Under the pieces are notes generated by a model, which ran no database searches, was not told where the DNA came from, and saw only the letters and a list, made by a program, of their open reading frames with translations. Shown here piece by piece: positions 12,234-24,700 of a stretch of 46,221 bases of DNA. Numbering within the stretch: the first letter of the stretch is position 1; the number at the start of each line of letters is the position of its first letter. Source of the DNA: Neoconidiobolus thromboides FSU 785 (lineage: Eukaryota > Entomophthoromycota > Entomophthoromycetes > Entomophthorales > Neoconidiobolaceae); NCBI GenBank assembly GCA_025603075.1, contig MU626417.1, forward strand, positions 1 through 46,221, given 5' to 3'. Position numbers and translations under genes: made by a program.

Positions 12234-12306
12234 GCTCCGTTAGCTCAGTTGGCAGAGCGTGGTGCTAATAACGCTAAGGTCATAGGTTCAAGCCCTATAC
12301 GGAGCA
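12234..12306 (+). tRNA. tRNA-Ile (anticodon AAT)
   Basis: A complete cloverleaf can be drawn: acceptor GCTCCGT with ACGGAGC, D arm GCTC/GAGC, anticodon stem TGGTG/CGCTA with loop CTAATAA (anticodon AAT), T arm ATAGG-TTCAAGC-CCTAT, and discriminator A. No intron. TTTT follows directly at 12307-12310 as a Pol III terminator, and A-box and B-box sequences are intact. It decodes ATT, a very common codon in this AT-rich DNA. Confidence 0.95.
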
Positions 12307-12663
12307 TTTTATGGTATAGATTTGTTATACTATTTTTATTAAAATGGTTATGATTTTCTTTCTACTAGCATTTTTCCTTTACATATACTTATCCTACTTT
12401 TAAAATAGAACATTGCTATTTTTAATATGAAACCTTGTTTGAAATTAATAATAATTTCTGATTTGATTTAAAAATAGTATTGAATATTTTAAAAAATTAT
12501 ATAAAATAAACTAAAAGGTATTATGATTAATTTTAAAAAAAACCATAATACTTCATACTGTTTAGAAATCATATGCTATCCTGTATATTATATACAATCT
12601 TTATCTATTACCTATTAGCTTATTATTTTATTTAATAAGATTTAAAATAAAAAAAGTAATACA

Positions 12664-12757
12664 TGGGGATATATTTTTTGTTTAAGAATTTTACTAACAA
12701 TCCTTCTGCTCAAATAGTGCTCAGAAAATGGAAAAAGTGATGAAAAATACATCCTCA
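12664..12757 (+). mobile_element. Short TIR element, copy 5
   Basis: 94 bp, TGGGGATA left and CATCCTCA right, right flank TA. Some bases are missing after GTGATGAA. Immediately beyond the right TA another TGGGGATATCC begins at 12760, looking like the stump of a second copy. Confidence 0.85.
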
Positions 12758-13498
12758 TATGGGGATATCCAAAGTGATCTCATTTTTTATTCAATTAACT
12801 ACCATTTCATATCAGCCAATAATAGTACACCAGTAAGCTTGCCTAATAAAAAACTTCCGAAATGTTGCTTATATGGATACTGTGGAAATTTAATCTGATT
12901 TCTATAAGAAAATAGCAAAAAACGTGCGACGTGTAATACTTGATGGTCAATTTTCTTATTTGCTGTGGCTGTACTTTTATTTGATTTTCGAAACCGCATA
13001 AAAAACTATAATATAAACCTACCTATTTATACATTATTTGAGCTATTGTTTTTTGAGTTATGGTAAAAACTAGTTACATTTTTAAATTATTGAAATAATC
13101 TTTTTAAGCAAACATTTATCTAAAGCTGTAGGTTGAACTATTTTGTACAATTGAACTTATTCATTCTATAAAGATGAACTTGAATATGTAAACCACTAAA
13201 ATAAATATCTGGAACACAAGAAATATTAAAAGAAATTTACTGAAGAATATAGGGGATTAATGAAGCATTTTATTATACTCAATAATAGCATTGAACAATT
13301 GAATTGTTGTCCAAATATAGGATGTGTTTTATTATAACCGAAACAATCTCAATAGCAAAACAAGTGTTCGATTAACGCGATTAAAGAAGATGCATATAGA
13401 ATTTAGAGACCAAACTCAATCATTATAGCTAATTAAGGATTATTTAAATCAACTTAATATATTTGAGATATTCGGAAATAGATTAGAAATTTAAAACA

Positions 13499-13596
13499 TG
13501 AGTCTGTTTTTTTTGTTTCATTGTTTTTCGATTTTTTAAGCGCTATTTAAGTGGAAAGATTGTAGTAAAATTCTTAAACAAAAAAACACATCCCCA
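13499..13596 (-). mobile_element. Short TIR element, copy 6 (reverse orientation)
   Basis: 98 bp. The left terminus is eroded (TGAGTCTG), the right is intact (CATCCCCA) with TA after it. The core AAGCGCTATTTAAG is present. Confidence 0.85.
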
Positions 13597-14119
13597 TATA
13601 ATTAAGATTTTATCAACTATTATTAATCTAAAGTCTTTGGTATTGACGATTTCAAAATTTGGGAAGAAGGATAAGAGATAAAAGAAATAGTCAAAAGAAG
13701 CATGAAAAGACTATTTCTAAACTTAATAATTTCTACTAAACTTTGTTTTAATAATGTCCAATCCATCAAGACTTAAATTAAATTAACAATGCATTTTAAG
13801 TATCTTCGATTTGGTTGAATTTAAACAGTAAATTCCGTCTGCAATAATTCTGAAATGATTTTAATGAGTTTGTGTAGTTGAATTTATTACTAATATTACT
13901 GTAATAAAATGTAAGAAATAACAAATTAGTTTAATAGTTAGCATTCTACATTTATTTATTGAATTAATTCAAATAACATACAAATGTTTGTTTTTTGGTC
14001 AAATACAACGTTTAAAAACTCAATATAAAACATATAAATATTCAATAAATTATATAATAATCATTATATTTTTAATACTTTTAATTAATGTTATTTTATG
14101 ATCTGTGATATTATAAATA

Positions 14120-14217
14120 TAGGGATGTATTTTTGTGTTTAAGAATTTTACTAACAAATTTTTTGCTTAAATAGCGCTAAAAATGGAAAAAATAATGAAG
14201 TCAAAAAAACACTCCTA
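14120..14217 (+). mobile_element. Short TIR element, copy 7
   Basis: 98 bp with ends TAGGGATG and CACTCCTA, TA flanks on both sides (14118-14119, 14218-14219). The outermost bases of the two ends carry matching changes. Confidence 0.88.
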
Positions 14218-14359
14218 TATAATATTCAAATATAATGCCAAAAAAAAGCAAAAAAAACATTTCATAGAGTATTTTATAAAGTAATCTTCTTAACTTCAAA
14301 AAACTGCAGCTTTACAAATGTTAATTTATTAAATATAAGACAATAATGAAATAAATATA

Positions 14360-14455
14360 TGGAGGTGTTTTTTTCCATCGCTTTTTCCATTTTTTAAGCA
14401 CTACTTGAGTGGAAAAGCTATTAATAAAATCCTCAAACAAAAAAATACATCCCCA
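14360..14455 (-). mobile_element. Short TIR element, copy 8 (reverse orientation)
   Basis: 96 bp, ends TGGAGGTG and CATCCCCA, TA on both sides (14358-14359, 14456-14457). Confidence 0.88.
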
Positions 14456-14677
14456 TATATTTTTAACTATTCATATCAAATTCTATTATTGGTTTTTAAA
14501 TTATAACTTTTATTTAGTCATTAGTAATTTAAGCTTTCAAAAGTTTCTAATAATGATTTTTAATTAGTAAACTAATATTAAAAAAGCAAACTTAATAAAT
14601 GTATATTTCTTTAGCTATCTTACTTTTTTATAGCTTTAAGTTTAAAATTTAATGTTATATTCAATGTTTACTGTTAT

Positions 14678-14809
14678 ATTTTTAATTATTTTAAAATCTT
14701 ATAAAAGATAGTCTTTATTTGTTGTTTTTGTTTACCATAGGCCTCTTTTTTAGTGATAAAGCATTTGAAAATTCTTTTGCTTTTATAAGATTTTAAAATA
14801 ATTAAAAAT
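14678..14809. repeat. 30-bp perfect inverted repeat with 72-bp spacer
   Basis: The left arm 14678-14707 (starting ATTTTTAATTATTTTAAAAT) is the exact reverse complement of the right arm 14780-14809. The spacer is unremarkable. It could be a small foldback element of a different family from the TGGGGATG elements, a strong hairpin, or an AT-rich recombination product. No clear target duplication is seen next to the arms. Confidence 0.8.
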
Positions 14810-14847
14810 TGTATATTTGATTTAAAGCAAGAACAACATTAACAATA

Positions 14848-14946
14848 GGGGATGTTTTTTTTGGTTTCATTACTTTTCCATTTTTTAAGTGCTATTTGAG
14901 TAGAAAAGTTGTTAATAAAGTCCTTAAACACAAAAATACATCCCCA
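14848..14946 (-). mobile_element. Short TIR element, copy 9 (reverse orientation)
   Basis: About 99 bp, left end GGGGATG lacking the first T, right end CATCCCCA, TA on both sides. Core AAGTGCTATTTGAG. Confidence 0.88.
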
Positions 14947-15788
14947 TAGCTTTATTTTTCAAAAGCCAATGAACCCTTTGAGTATTAAATGCAAATATCT
15001 CAAAAAAATTCTGTTTGATTGGATTGAAATTTTTGATCTATCTCTTAATTATTGTAGAATGATTCCTGTCTACTTAAGGCTAATTTGACAAACTATACTT
15101 ATCAATAACACTTGTTGTTAAAGTTTACTTTTAAAGTAAATTCTATATTTGTATAACAGTGCATTACCCATTAAATGATCAAAACATAAAAATGCTCCAT
15201 TTAAAATACTATTCATTTGTATAATTTATAACAATAAGCATTGTAAATTATAGAATAAATAAGACATTTTGGCTTTACATAATTAAGGTTTTTAAAATAT
15301 TAGCTTTTAAATGACATACTCAACCCTGAACTTACAATTAATATAAAATTAATGCTAAAATTCATAATTTTTAAAATCTAAAAATAGATAAAAAAGGCTT
15401 AGATAGAACATTGCAATGTAGGTGATTAAAATTCATATTTCTCCGCTTTATTTATATTTGAATTATAGCTTTAATTGCAATATAGTATAAATAATTGATT
15501 GATGTAAGCTGGAATATTTAAATGTTAAAAATTAAAAATGGCTTAACTTTAAAATTGGTGAAATATGTTTAATCATAGAACCACCAGAAAAACATAAAAT
15601 ATTAGTTTTCAGTATAAAAATTTAAACAGGAATAAGCTATGGACCAAAAATTGATAAGAGTAAATAAAATGAACCATCTTATGATAATATTTCTTTTCAA
15701 CAGTTGTTATCATAATAAAGAGAGTAATTGAGGCAGCGACATGATGTGGTTAAATTGGTTAAACAATCAATATTAATTGATTTTGAGA

Positions 15789-17208
15789 TTAATGACGAGG
15801 GGGGTCCTGAAATTTACTGCTACTGCGAAGGCTAAATAAAGATTAAAATATAGTAGATGTAATGAAACTAAAACATACTTACATTCGATCAGATGGTTCA
15901 ATGTTTCTGTTTCCAGTAGGTCCTTGCTCGTTGCCTTCTTGACGTGATTTGCGAACTGGAGCACGACCTGCTGCTAAATTTGCGGTTTGAATATTGACTG
16001 GGTTAGGTGCATTAGGATTTGGGCGAGATGAAGTGATAGGCTAAAGGATTGTTAGTATAACTCATATTTCAATAAATATCAATTTACTTCATTTGCGTCC
16101 TTATTTTGGCTTTCCTATAAAAAAATTTAGATTTAAAATAGATCAACAGCAATGATATTACATATTTTTTTAAAGTCCAATCAAATACATAATCATAAGA
16201 AAATCCTTCACGAACAAAAAGATCACGGAATAATTTTCTCAAATAAGTATAATCAGGTTTATCATCAAAGCGTAAGCTACGTGTATAGTTGAGATAAATG
16301 GCAAATTCTCTTTTATATCCTGCACATAATACATCAGTTGGGGTTGTCATCTTTTTTTCCATAATCCTATCATATTTTTGCTTTTTAGATGCAGCTTTTA
16401 AACCTTGCCATGGAAGTGAACCACGGCAGAAATACATTAAAACATATCCAAGTGATTCAAGATCATCTCTACGACTTTGTTCTATTAAAATATTAGTATT
16501 ACGTAAAATAAATATCTATAGAATATTTACCCACTCCTAAATGAGTATTAACGCTAGCGTATCTTGCAGTTCCAGTAAGATTTTTATTCTCACGATAGGG
16601 AATATGTAAATAAGTCCTTGGATCACGGTATTTTTTAGCTAAACCAAAATCGATTACGTTAACTTGGTTTGCTCTTCTACCTACTCCCATTAAAAAGTTA
16701 TCTGGCTTAATATCACGATGCAAAAAGTTTTTAGAATGAATATATTCAATTCTAGATAACTAAAAAAAATCAGCACTATTTTCAAATATTAAAGAAAAAT
16801 TCATACCAATTGATCAGCTAATAAAAGCACCGTTTTAAGCCCAAATTTCCTATTGCAAAAATTAAACAAATCCTCAAGGGAAGGCCCTAATAAATCCATA
16901 ACAAGGAAGTTGTAATCTCCTTCAGTACAAAAATTACGTACAAAAGGAATTCCCACCCCTCCTGCAAGAATCCTGTAAACTTTAGATTCATATTCAAGTT
17001 GAGGATGACGCGCTTTATTTGATTCTACTTTTATTGCAATTTCTTCTCCACTTACACAATTTACGCCTGATTTTGTTAAAACGAATTATTTTAGATTTAG
17101 AATAATCTCACCTATATAAATTTCTCCAAAAGATCCAGATCCGATTTTTTTTCCAAGCTTATACTTGTTCATAATTCGGGTTGGCATGGGAGGTCTTTCT
17201 GAGCTCAT
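15789..17208 (-). CDS. HRR25: Casein kinase I, Hrr25 / CK1 delta-epsilon type
   Basis: Seven exons (17208-17112, 17066-16807, 16759-16531, 16481-16162, 16114-16088, 16040-15883, 15831-15789), 377 aa. It phosphorylates Ser/Thr, preferring acidic or pre-phosphorylated sites; fungal Hrr25 acts in vesicle traffic, ribosome maturation, DNA-damage signalling and meiosis. Seen: glycine loop [14 protein letters not shown]-binding AIKVE (Lys ~45), catalytic HRDIKPDNF (Asp ~135), DFG at ~156, the CK1 signature [20 protein letters not shown] (replacing APE), and [13 protein letters not shown]. The kinase domain ends near residue 300; the tail is short, Asn/Pro/Arg-rich and ends [11 protein letters not shown], carried on very small exons (27 and 43 nt), so its splicing is less sure than the kinase core. 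Confidence 0.96.
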
Positions 17209-19080
17209 TTTTAAAATTGAACTAAATTATATTTTTTTAAAAGGATGAAATTGGACTAATATAATAAATTTATTGAATATATCGTTTTAAAATATAATCA
17301 AAAAGTAATTTGAATAAAAAAATTGGATGGATGTGCTGCTCAACGTTTTATCGACAATAAGAAAATGAACGGTAATTCCTAAAACATGTTGAAGTTATCT
17401 AATTTTACTAACAATTCTGCTTAGAATTTATTTAGTTTCATATCATCTTTTAAGCCAATCATTAATTGATTATCTTAAATTTGATCAATCATTGAATACC
17501 ACCTTTCAAATGGCGACGAATGAGAATAAATATGGTTTCTAGCTTTATGGGACATTAATTTATGATGCCTAATATAGTGTACTAAGGTGTTCTATTTATA
17601 AATTGAACTTGAAAGTGTGGTAGTTTTAAATTAAAATTTAATACAATAATTAACCTTAACCCATCAAGCGCATATGCCATATATTACGTCATGGGCGGTA
17701 GTAGCTTTTAACTAGTGAAGCCATAAATTTAAGCAATCAAATCAATTAATGGCTAAATATTATTTACTGGCTATAAAATAAATAATAGCTTTATTAGTAT
17801 AAGAAGTTAACTTTGGCCAGTTTTTCAAAAATTTAGAGACGTTTGAGGGGTTAAAATTAAGAATGAGTACTTTTTACATAATACTAACTTTGTTATATTA
17901 TTACTAGAATTTATCAATTTTTATATTTTATGATATACAGATAAAAGCAGATCTTATAAGCTTTTACTAACTTTGATAATGTTAGCACTGATTTTATATT
18001 TTTTTAAGAATAAATATAAAATTGAAGAGTGAATAAAAAGAGTAAAGCAGCAAAATAAAATCTAAATTTACACTATGGTGATGTGTTTTTGTTTAAGAAT
18101 TTTACCAAAAAATTTTCTAATCAAATAGCGTTTGAAAGATGGAAAAAATGATGAAACCAAAAAAACCACCTATATATGGCCATTTTTGATACAAGCTTCA
18201 AATCTTATTTGTAGACTCTAAAACTTGATACCTGACTGTGCTTGTTATATAAATATCAGTTCAACGTACTAGTTGTTTGAATTAGCAAGTATTAACAATA
18301 GGGAATATCTTCCTTAAATGCAGCTTTTAAAATAGAGCCGCTTTTAGTGGATTTTCAAGTTTACACATTGTTCTAAAATCCTGTGATTAAAGCTGACCTA
18401 TAAGATTAGTATTCTCTTTCTCAGCTAGCATTATCCTTATTTCGTTAAAATGTAACCTAAAAGAGTTTGGGGGATCTTTTTCCTTTTACTATTGTTCATT
18501 TGTTAAGCAGTTTAAATTCCAAAAATCTTTATTAAAATCAAAAAATATCTATATTATTTATGCATAATGTGAGTTTAATAATTCAAACTTTCAAGTGCAC
18601 TTAACAAACTGCATTATGAAAACAACGGTTTCTTATATTTATCCTTAGGATTAAAGATCACTCTTGCTTTAAAATGAAGCAAGTTGATGTCTAAATGACC
18701 TTCTGTTTTTTTGCGCATTTATTTTATTCTTCTAAACAGACGACTATCTAGAGTTCTGTATAGAAACGTTATTAAATAGCTATAACAAACAAAAAGGAAT
18801 AAAGGATAAAATTAATCAACTATAACATTTTATCAAATTATTGTATATTCTTGGCTTAAAGCTACTATTAAAGTTAGTTTAATAAGTAGTTTTGTATTTG
18901 TTAAAGTATTTTAAAAAATATTTTTACCCAACAATCATTTAAATTGCAATGTTAGAATAAAATAATACAGCATCATATAAGATAAAATTCATATAAAAAT
19001 GAATAATTTAATAAAGCATTAGCTTGCTAGTCCAATATTCAATATTCAATACGTTATTACAACTAAAATATTGTAATAGT
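17209..19080. other. Intergenic region upstream of CK1 and downstream of SKP1
   Basis: No gene recognised. It contains element copy 10 at 18076-18172 and presumably the CK1 promoter in the first few hundred bases. The rest is AT-rich sequence with stops in all frames. Confidence 0.65.
18076..18172 (+). mobile_element. Short TIR element, copy 10
   Basis: 97 bp, ends TGGTGATG and CCACCTA, flanked by TA on both sides (18074-18075, 18173-18174). Core TCAAATAGCGTTTGAAAG. Confidence 0.87.
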
Positions 19081-19724
19081 TTAACGGTTTTCGATCCAGG
19101 CGTTTTCTTTACGGATTTCAGCTTCTTCTTCCTCTGTGAAGTCATTGATAATATTGAACTCTTCCCTGATTTGTTGGATGTTTTTACCTATTTAATCCAT
19201 TACTATACTATAGCTATGTAAATATAAAAAATCTTACCACGAATCATATTGGCAATCATTTTACAGCAGACTTGAATCAAAGGTTTAATGTCCAAGTAGT
19301 TAGCAGCCTATCAATTAAACACAATTAATTATGATTTAAAACTATTCTGGCGTAGATCATACCAAGATGAGCTCATAGAGGCTTTCTTTATCTAACTTAG
19401 CAAAGTTGAAATCCCAAGGATCAATATCTTCGATGGCCCTAGCTCTGTTTGGTGGCTCATCGTCCTCTTCTTCTTCAACTACAGGATCATCTCTGTGGTG
19501 TTCACAATATTCAATAATCCTTAATAAGGTCTCTTCATTAACGTTCATTAAAGGAATAGCTAAAATCTACGTTTAAAAGTAATACAAAATAAAAAATAAA
19601 AAAACTTACAAGCATCGGCATCATTAGTATCTTCCAATAATCCTTTGATTAGTTTTGATCTTTCAATGACACTTCTTTCAACTTTGACTTCTTTATTGTC
19701 TGAGGTAGTAAGGATGATGGGCAT
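19081..19724 (-). CDS. SKP1: Skp1, SCF ubiquitin-ligase adaptor
   Basis: Four exons (19724-19610, 19559-19363, 19307-19238, 19187-19081), 162 aa, the normal length for Skp1. Skp1 links F-box proteins to the cullin-RING core. Seen: N-terminal BTB/POZ-like part [20 protein letters not shown], the acidic loop [53 protein letters not shown], and the F-box-contacting end [20 protein letters not shown]. The C-terminus reads ENAWIENR where most Skp1 proteins have N-x-W-C-E. The intron 1 acceptor was chosen (TTTTAG before CTATTCC) because it alone gives the conserved IPLMNV reading. Confidence 0.97.
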
Positions 19725-20537
19725 TTTTAAAAAGTATAAAAGAAAATATCAACTCTATCCTCTTTTTATACCTTTTTTTACATGATTTTTTAAACTCAAG
19801 GCAGAGCCAATAATCTTTATGATTTTGCGTAGTTGGGAGGAAATTGATTGAAACAGCTCTGTATTTACAGGCTTCATAGTAAGTACAGTTCCTGATTAAA
19901 TAGACTTTTTGACAAAAAACCTTAGCAACTAGTTAAAATAGTACCGATGATGCATTTATTCAAGTATTTTATATATATAAAGTAAGCTTATAATAGTTAA
20001 TAACTTAAGTTTAAATCTCAATTTTTAATAATTGTCCTTGCCCATAATGTTCTTATGCTATTATGTGTAGAATTAAAAGCAAATAAAAACTGACAATCAT
20101 GATAATAAAAGAACGTAAAATTCTTTTATTTAGCATCAATTTGCTTAAAAATCTAACCAAATTTTATTTAGTAAATTGATGTATAATTAATGATCCGATT
20201 TAAATGTAGGTTGGGCATTTTCACTTTTGCATTTCCTAAATTTAACTATAGTGACTTTTTTATTTCACTATCTAATAAATACAAAATTGAAAATGTCTAA
20301 TCTGTATTTAAAGTGGATTAATAGTAGCAGTTTATCAAACACAATTTATTGTAGTAACTCTCTACCTTTGATATTAGATTCATATTGATTATTGTCACAA
20401 AAAAGAGAAGACTATTATTTCTTAATTATGATTATATTTGTCTTTTTATATAAATCGATTTAATTACATAAATGAGTTTTATGCTAATAACTTTATAATC
20501 TGATTGAAATTTTTAAGCTGAGAAATTAATTTACCAA
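19725..20537. promoter_or_regulatory. Divergent promoter region of SKP1 and Ap4A phosphorylase
   Basis: The two genes are transcribed away from each other across 813 bp. There is no coding content. An inverted repeat ATAGTGA ... TCACTAT lies at 20248-20271; GTGAC/GTCAC inverted repeats also occur upstream of MED12 and between SEC39 and kanadaptin. The regulatory role is inference. Confidence 0.5.
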
Positions 20538-21736
20538 ATGAAAAAAAAGAAACAAGTTGGATTATTTTTTGAAAAAGATCACAAAACTTTAGAAAAAATG
20601 CAACCTTTAACAATAACAAATGTGAAGGAGTTAATCTTTAACAAATACAAACTAGCCTTGAATTGCAATAAATTATTTTATTATCCTTCCATCGATTATT
20701 CTTTAAGCAAAAAAAACTTGATTCAAGTAAGTCTCATTTACTTTTTAATTAAAATAAACATAGACTAACAATGATTTTAGTATCAGATCCGTCTTGTACC
20801 TGCATTAAAGAAGAAAATAGAAAAAGGAGAGGAAAGTTTCAATAAAAAAGAACCAACAAACCCAGTTAAATCAACCTTTAAAAATACTAACCCTTTTTTA
20901 CCTTGTGATCCAGACTTATTAATAAGTGATACATTATACCCAAACCATAACTTGGTATTAAATAAGTTTTGTGTGGTACCAGGACATATTTTATTGACTA
21001 CAAAAGGTAGTTTAAACTATTTATATTTACTCAATGGAATTTACTTAGACCAAAAATTAGAATATGAATCTCAGGACATTCCACTAAATGTAGTTGATTT
21101 TGAAGCGTTAATAGATTTGATGGTCAACTATGGACCAGATAAACTATTGGCTTTTTTCAACTGTGGCAAAAACTCAGGGGCGAGGTAATAAGTTTAATAT
21201 GCTTTATTTTAAAATTAATTTAGTTTATAAGTCAACCACATAAACATATTCAGTTAATTCCTTTAAGTATAAACGAACCCCCAATTAAATATTCTTTAGA
21301 TAAACTTATGCGAGATTTAGAACACGGTACTATTGCTTGTAAATATCATAATAAATTATTAACATATATATTTTTAGATAAGATTTATGAACTTTCTGAC
21401 TTACCTTATTCCCATCGAATAGTAAAATTAAGTGATTCAGTTAGTAATACCTCCCCAACAACTATTTTTAATTTTTACAATTTAATGATACAGCAGTTAA
21501 AGAGTGATTCAATGTTACATCATAATTTAACTTTATTTAATAATTATATTTATGTGCTACCAAGGAAAGAGGCTCATTTTATTTTAGAGAATGAAATTTT
21601 TTCTATCAATTCTTTAGGGTCAGTACATATGATTATGGCAAAAGATGAAACGCAATTGAATTTATTAAAAGAAGAGATAGGGAGCTCAAATTTAGAGTCT
21701 TGGGCTGGAAGCTGGGTTGGTTTTAAAAAAGAATAA
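20538..21736 (+). CDS. APA2: Ap4A phosphorylase (ATP adenylyltransferase, Apa1/Apa2 family)
   Basis: Three exons (20538-20726, 20781-21184, 21232-21736), 365 aa. The enzyme splits diadenosine tetraphosphate with phosphate to ADP + ATP, controlling this stress-linked nucleotide. It belongs to the GalT branch of the HIT superfamily. Seen: YQIRLVPAL after intron 1, FVVPGH-like segment FCVVPGHILLTTK, and the active site NSGASQPHKHIQLIPL, where the second His (~203) is the expected nucleotide-accepting residue; the exon 2/3 junction falls inside this motif (Ser 198). The C-terminal domain contains YNLMIQQL and a final SWAGSWVGF. Intron 1 could also end 6 nt later; the earlier acceptor keeps the conserved Y/F-Q-I-R. 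APA1 and APA2 cannot be told apart here. Confidence 0.93.
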
Positions 21737-21799
21737 TAAAGTCTTACTTTAATTAACTATAATTAATATACTAATATATTAATGCATGTTCTTTGCTGC

Positions 21800-24700
21800 T
21801 TACTCTTTACTCTTTTTAATCTCATTCTTGTTGTTTGCTTGATCTTTATTTGATTTATTACTATGACTCATTGCTAATTGTGATAAACTAGATTGTAAAG
21901 CAGCTAATGGGGATTGAGTAATCCCAATGGAACCTATTGGTGAAGCAGCTACTCTAGGTTTCATCAATTTACGTGTATTATTAATTGTAAATGGTGAATC
22001 ATAAGTTGTAAATGGTGAATTGTTGATTGTAAATGGTGAATTTGAGTGATTAACTACCTTAAAGTTATTGGCCGTAATTAGTGGGGAAGTGTCATTGATC
22101 TGTGGGCCTGTAGCTAAGATGTTTGGATGATACAATCTAATTGGATTGAACTTAGTTATGATTTCATTATCTCCATCTTTAATAAGATTATTGTCCCATT
22201 CCCATGGAACAAATTCATTTTCATCCGTTGTATTATTTTTAATATCAGAAGAATAATTTGATTTGGCTTCAAAAGGAAATAATCTCTTGATTCGTGGATC
22301 GTTAATTGCAGTTTTAGTCAACTTGGGATAATTTTTACGTAGTACTGAAAACAATTCAGATTTATTTTCTTTTGGGATCAAATTCATATAATATGAAAAG
22401 AAATCTAACATAAATTCAAACTCTTCCTTATTCTCTTCTCCTATTAACACTGCATTTTGTAACAGCCCTAAAAAGATCTCTGTCCATTCCATACGGATAT
22501 TTAAATTAACAAAATCAACCATCTCTTTTATACATGGTATTAACAAATCGACCCTTATTATTATAGCTTCTTTGATAATTTCAGAGTTAACATCATTGCC
22601 ATCATTATTCGTTGTAGTATCATTAGTATCATAATTCAATGATAATGTATCTTCATGCTAAAGTTGCAGCTATTAATATATATACTTACTCAAAACAAAA
22701 AAGTAAATTACTATTTTATTATTCAACTGTAATTTGGAAACTTGCTCAAAAGTACAGTTTGATAAGGTCATAATCTCAAATATCTAATAATCAACAATAA
22801 ATATAAATAAAAAATATTACTATAATAAACTTACATGTGTAAATTTTGAAATAAATTTAAGTTGATGAATTAAAAATACTCCGAATTCGATTCTCTTTTT
22901 GGCCCATTCTTTTACAATTTCATTATCAATAGTCCCGGGTGGGGTGAGTGAAAGCAAACTAAACATTAACTTTTTATATCTTTCTATGATTTCCTTTTGA
23001 TTCTTGTGTTTTTTCAACAAATCAACCCATCTTTTGATATAATTAGGAAATTTATTATTGAGTGAACTTGTATCTCCACATAATGTTTCTCCTCCAACCG
23101 TTAAGAACATCTGCCAATAATGCGGTGGTGATGAATTTATTATTTGTATCAAAGTAATATATGGAATTTCTAAATCCATAAGCCATTCGAAAAATAACTT
23201 CTTTGCAAAGTCTAAAATATAATCTGACTCTGAGCTATTACTATTGCTATTTAACTGCAAATTAATAACAATGTTAAAATAGAATGAAATTATTGTTTTG
23301 TTTTTCTGAAACAAAAGGACTTTTTCTTCATTTAATTTACCGTCATTTGTCAATTTGTTACTTTTAAGCAATTTCTCAAAATAATTGGCACCGCTTATTC
23401 CTACAATAATTGAATTAGTAAGTAGTTAAGAAATGAAATAATAAATTATACTTAATTCCTCTAAATCCAAGATAAAAACAAACAATTCGATAAATTTATG
23501 CTCTGCTTCTTGTTTTTGTTCTTGATTGACCACTATGTTTTTATTCAATTTTTCAGTTATACCTTTTCCCTTATCACTCATTAATTTGTCATAAATAGAA
23601 TTAAACTTATCATTAGCAAATGTTTTCATCCAATTAGATTTAGCAATGTCATTACGAAGGCTTTCAAACTTACGGAGATACTCACTATTTGATTGTAATA
23701 AAGTTTCAATCACGCAAATATAATATAGTATCTTAAACACTTGCTCAATACTTTCTATTGAATTAAAGCTTGTTCCTTGCATTATGTTAAAATTGAAATG
23801 ATCCTGGAATATTGTTACTTATTAATATTACAATACTATTTAATATTATGTTAATTACCTGTGTGTCAAAAGTTATTTTATTTGGTAAGTGATCTTTATA
23901 ATTGGATGTAAACAATAACCTTAAAAAGAAAATAAAATGTTCATCAAAGAAATCTTGCACTGAAACTGAGGTATACTATCGAAACTTAATATAAAGTATT
24001 AAAATATGAATAATAAATTACTTGTTTAAAATACAATTCAAGTATATTTAAGATAGTATTGCACAATTGAGTGACAGAAATAATGGATCTTTGAGTCAGA
24101 AAGCAAGCAAATACTAAATTCCAATAATAAACTTTACTTTCTAGTATATTTTTCTTCCTTAAGTAACTTGAATTAAACTGTAAGATCCAATTCATAACAA
24201 CCGGGGTTCCTTCTAATGTAAAATCACTTAATAGGCAAAATAAATCACTATAACTTCTAATCATTATCAAGTTTTGTTGATTTTGATTTAATGGATCGGA
24301 CATCAATTTTGTATGAATATTTTTTAACGCTACTTTAAATAATTTATCCCACCAACTTGACAAATGTTTAAATTTAGAAACTAAAGTGGATGCTTGTTGT
24401 TGGAGTCCTTGTAAATCCGAAGATACATTATAAAGTTCTGATATATATTCGGTTACTTCTGAATTTGGAAATAACTCACTTTGTGGTTTGTAAGGAACAA
24501 GGGAATGAATATATAGCTCAATCTAACAAAACTTAATATATACTCATGTTAAAATAAAAAATATTACTTCAACCCTCATGGAATTCGTTGATCCAGGAAC
24601 ATTCCCAGTAATCAAAGTTAATATATAAAGAGCAAGACGTTTATCTGGTTGACCGTAAATTTCCTTGATAGTTTTGTACTATTCAATTATTAGATCTAAC

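Larger units (their letters stand above)
12307..15788. other. 3.5-kb gene-poor region rich in short elements
   Basis: It holds five copies of the TIR element (12664, 13499, 14120, 14360, 14848) and a 30-bp perfect inverted repeat (14678-14809). One open frame at 12799-12999 (-), 66 codons with an ATG, reads plausibly (ends LLGKLTGVLLLADMKW) but has no recognised relative and no neighbouring exons. Otherwise nothing is recognised. Confidence 0.65.
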
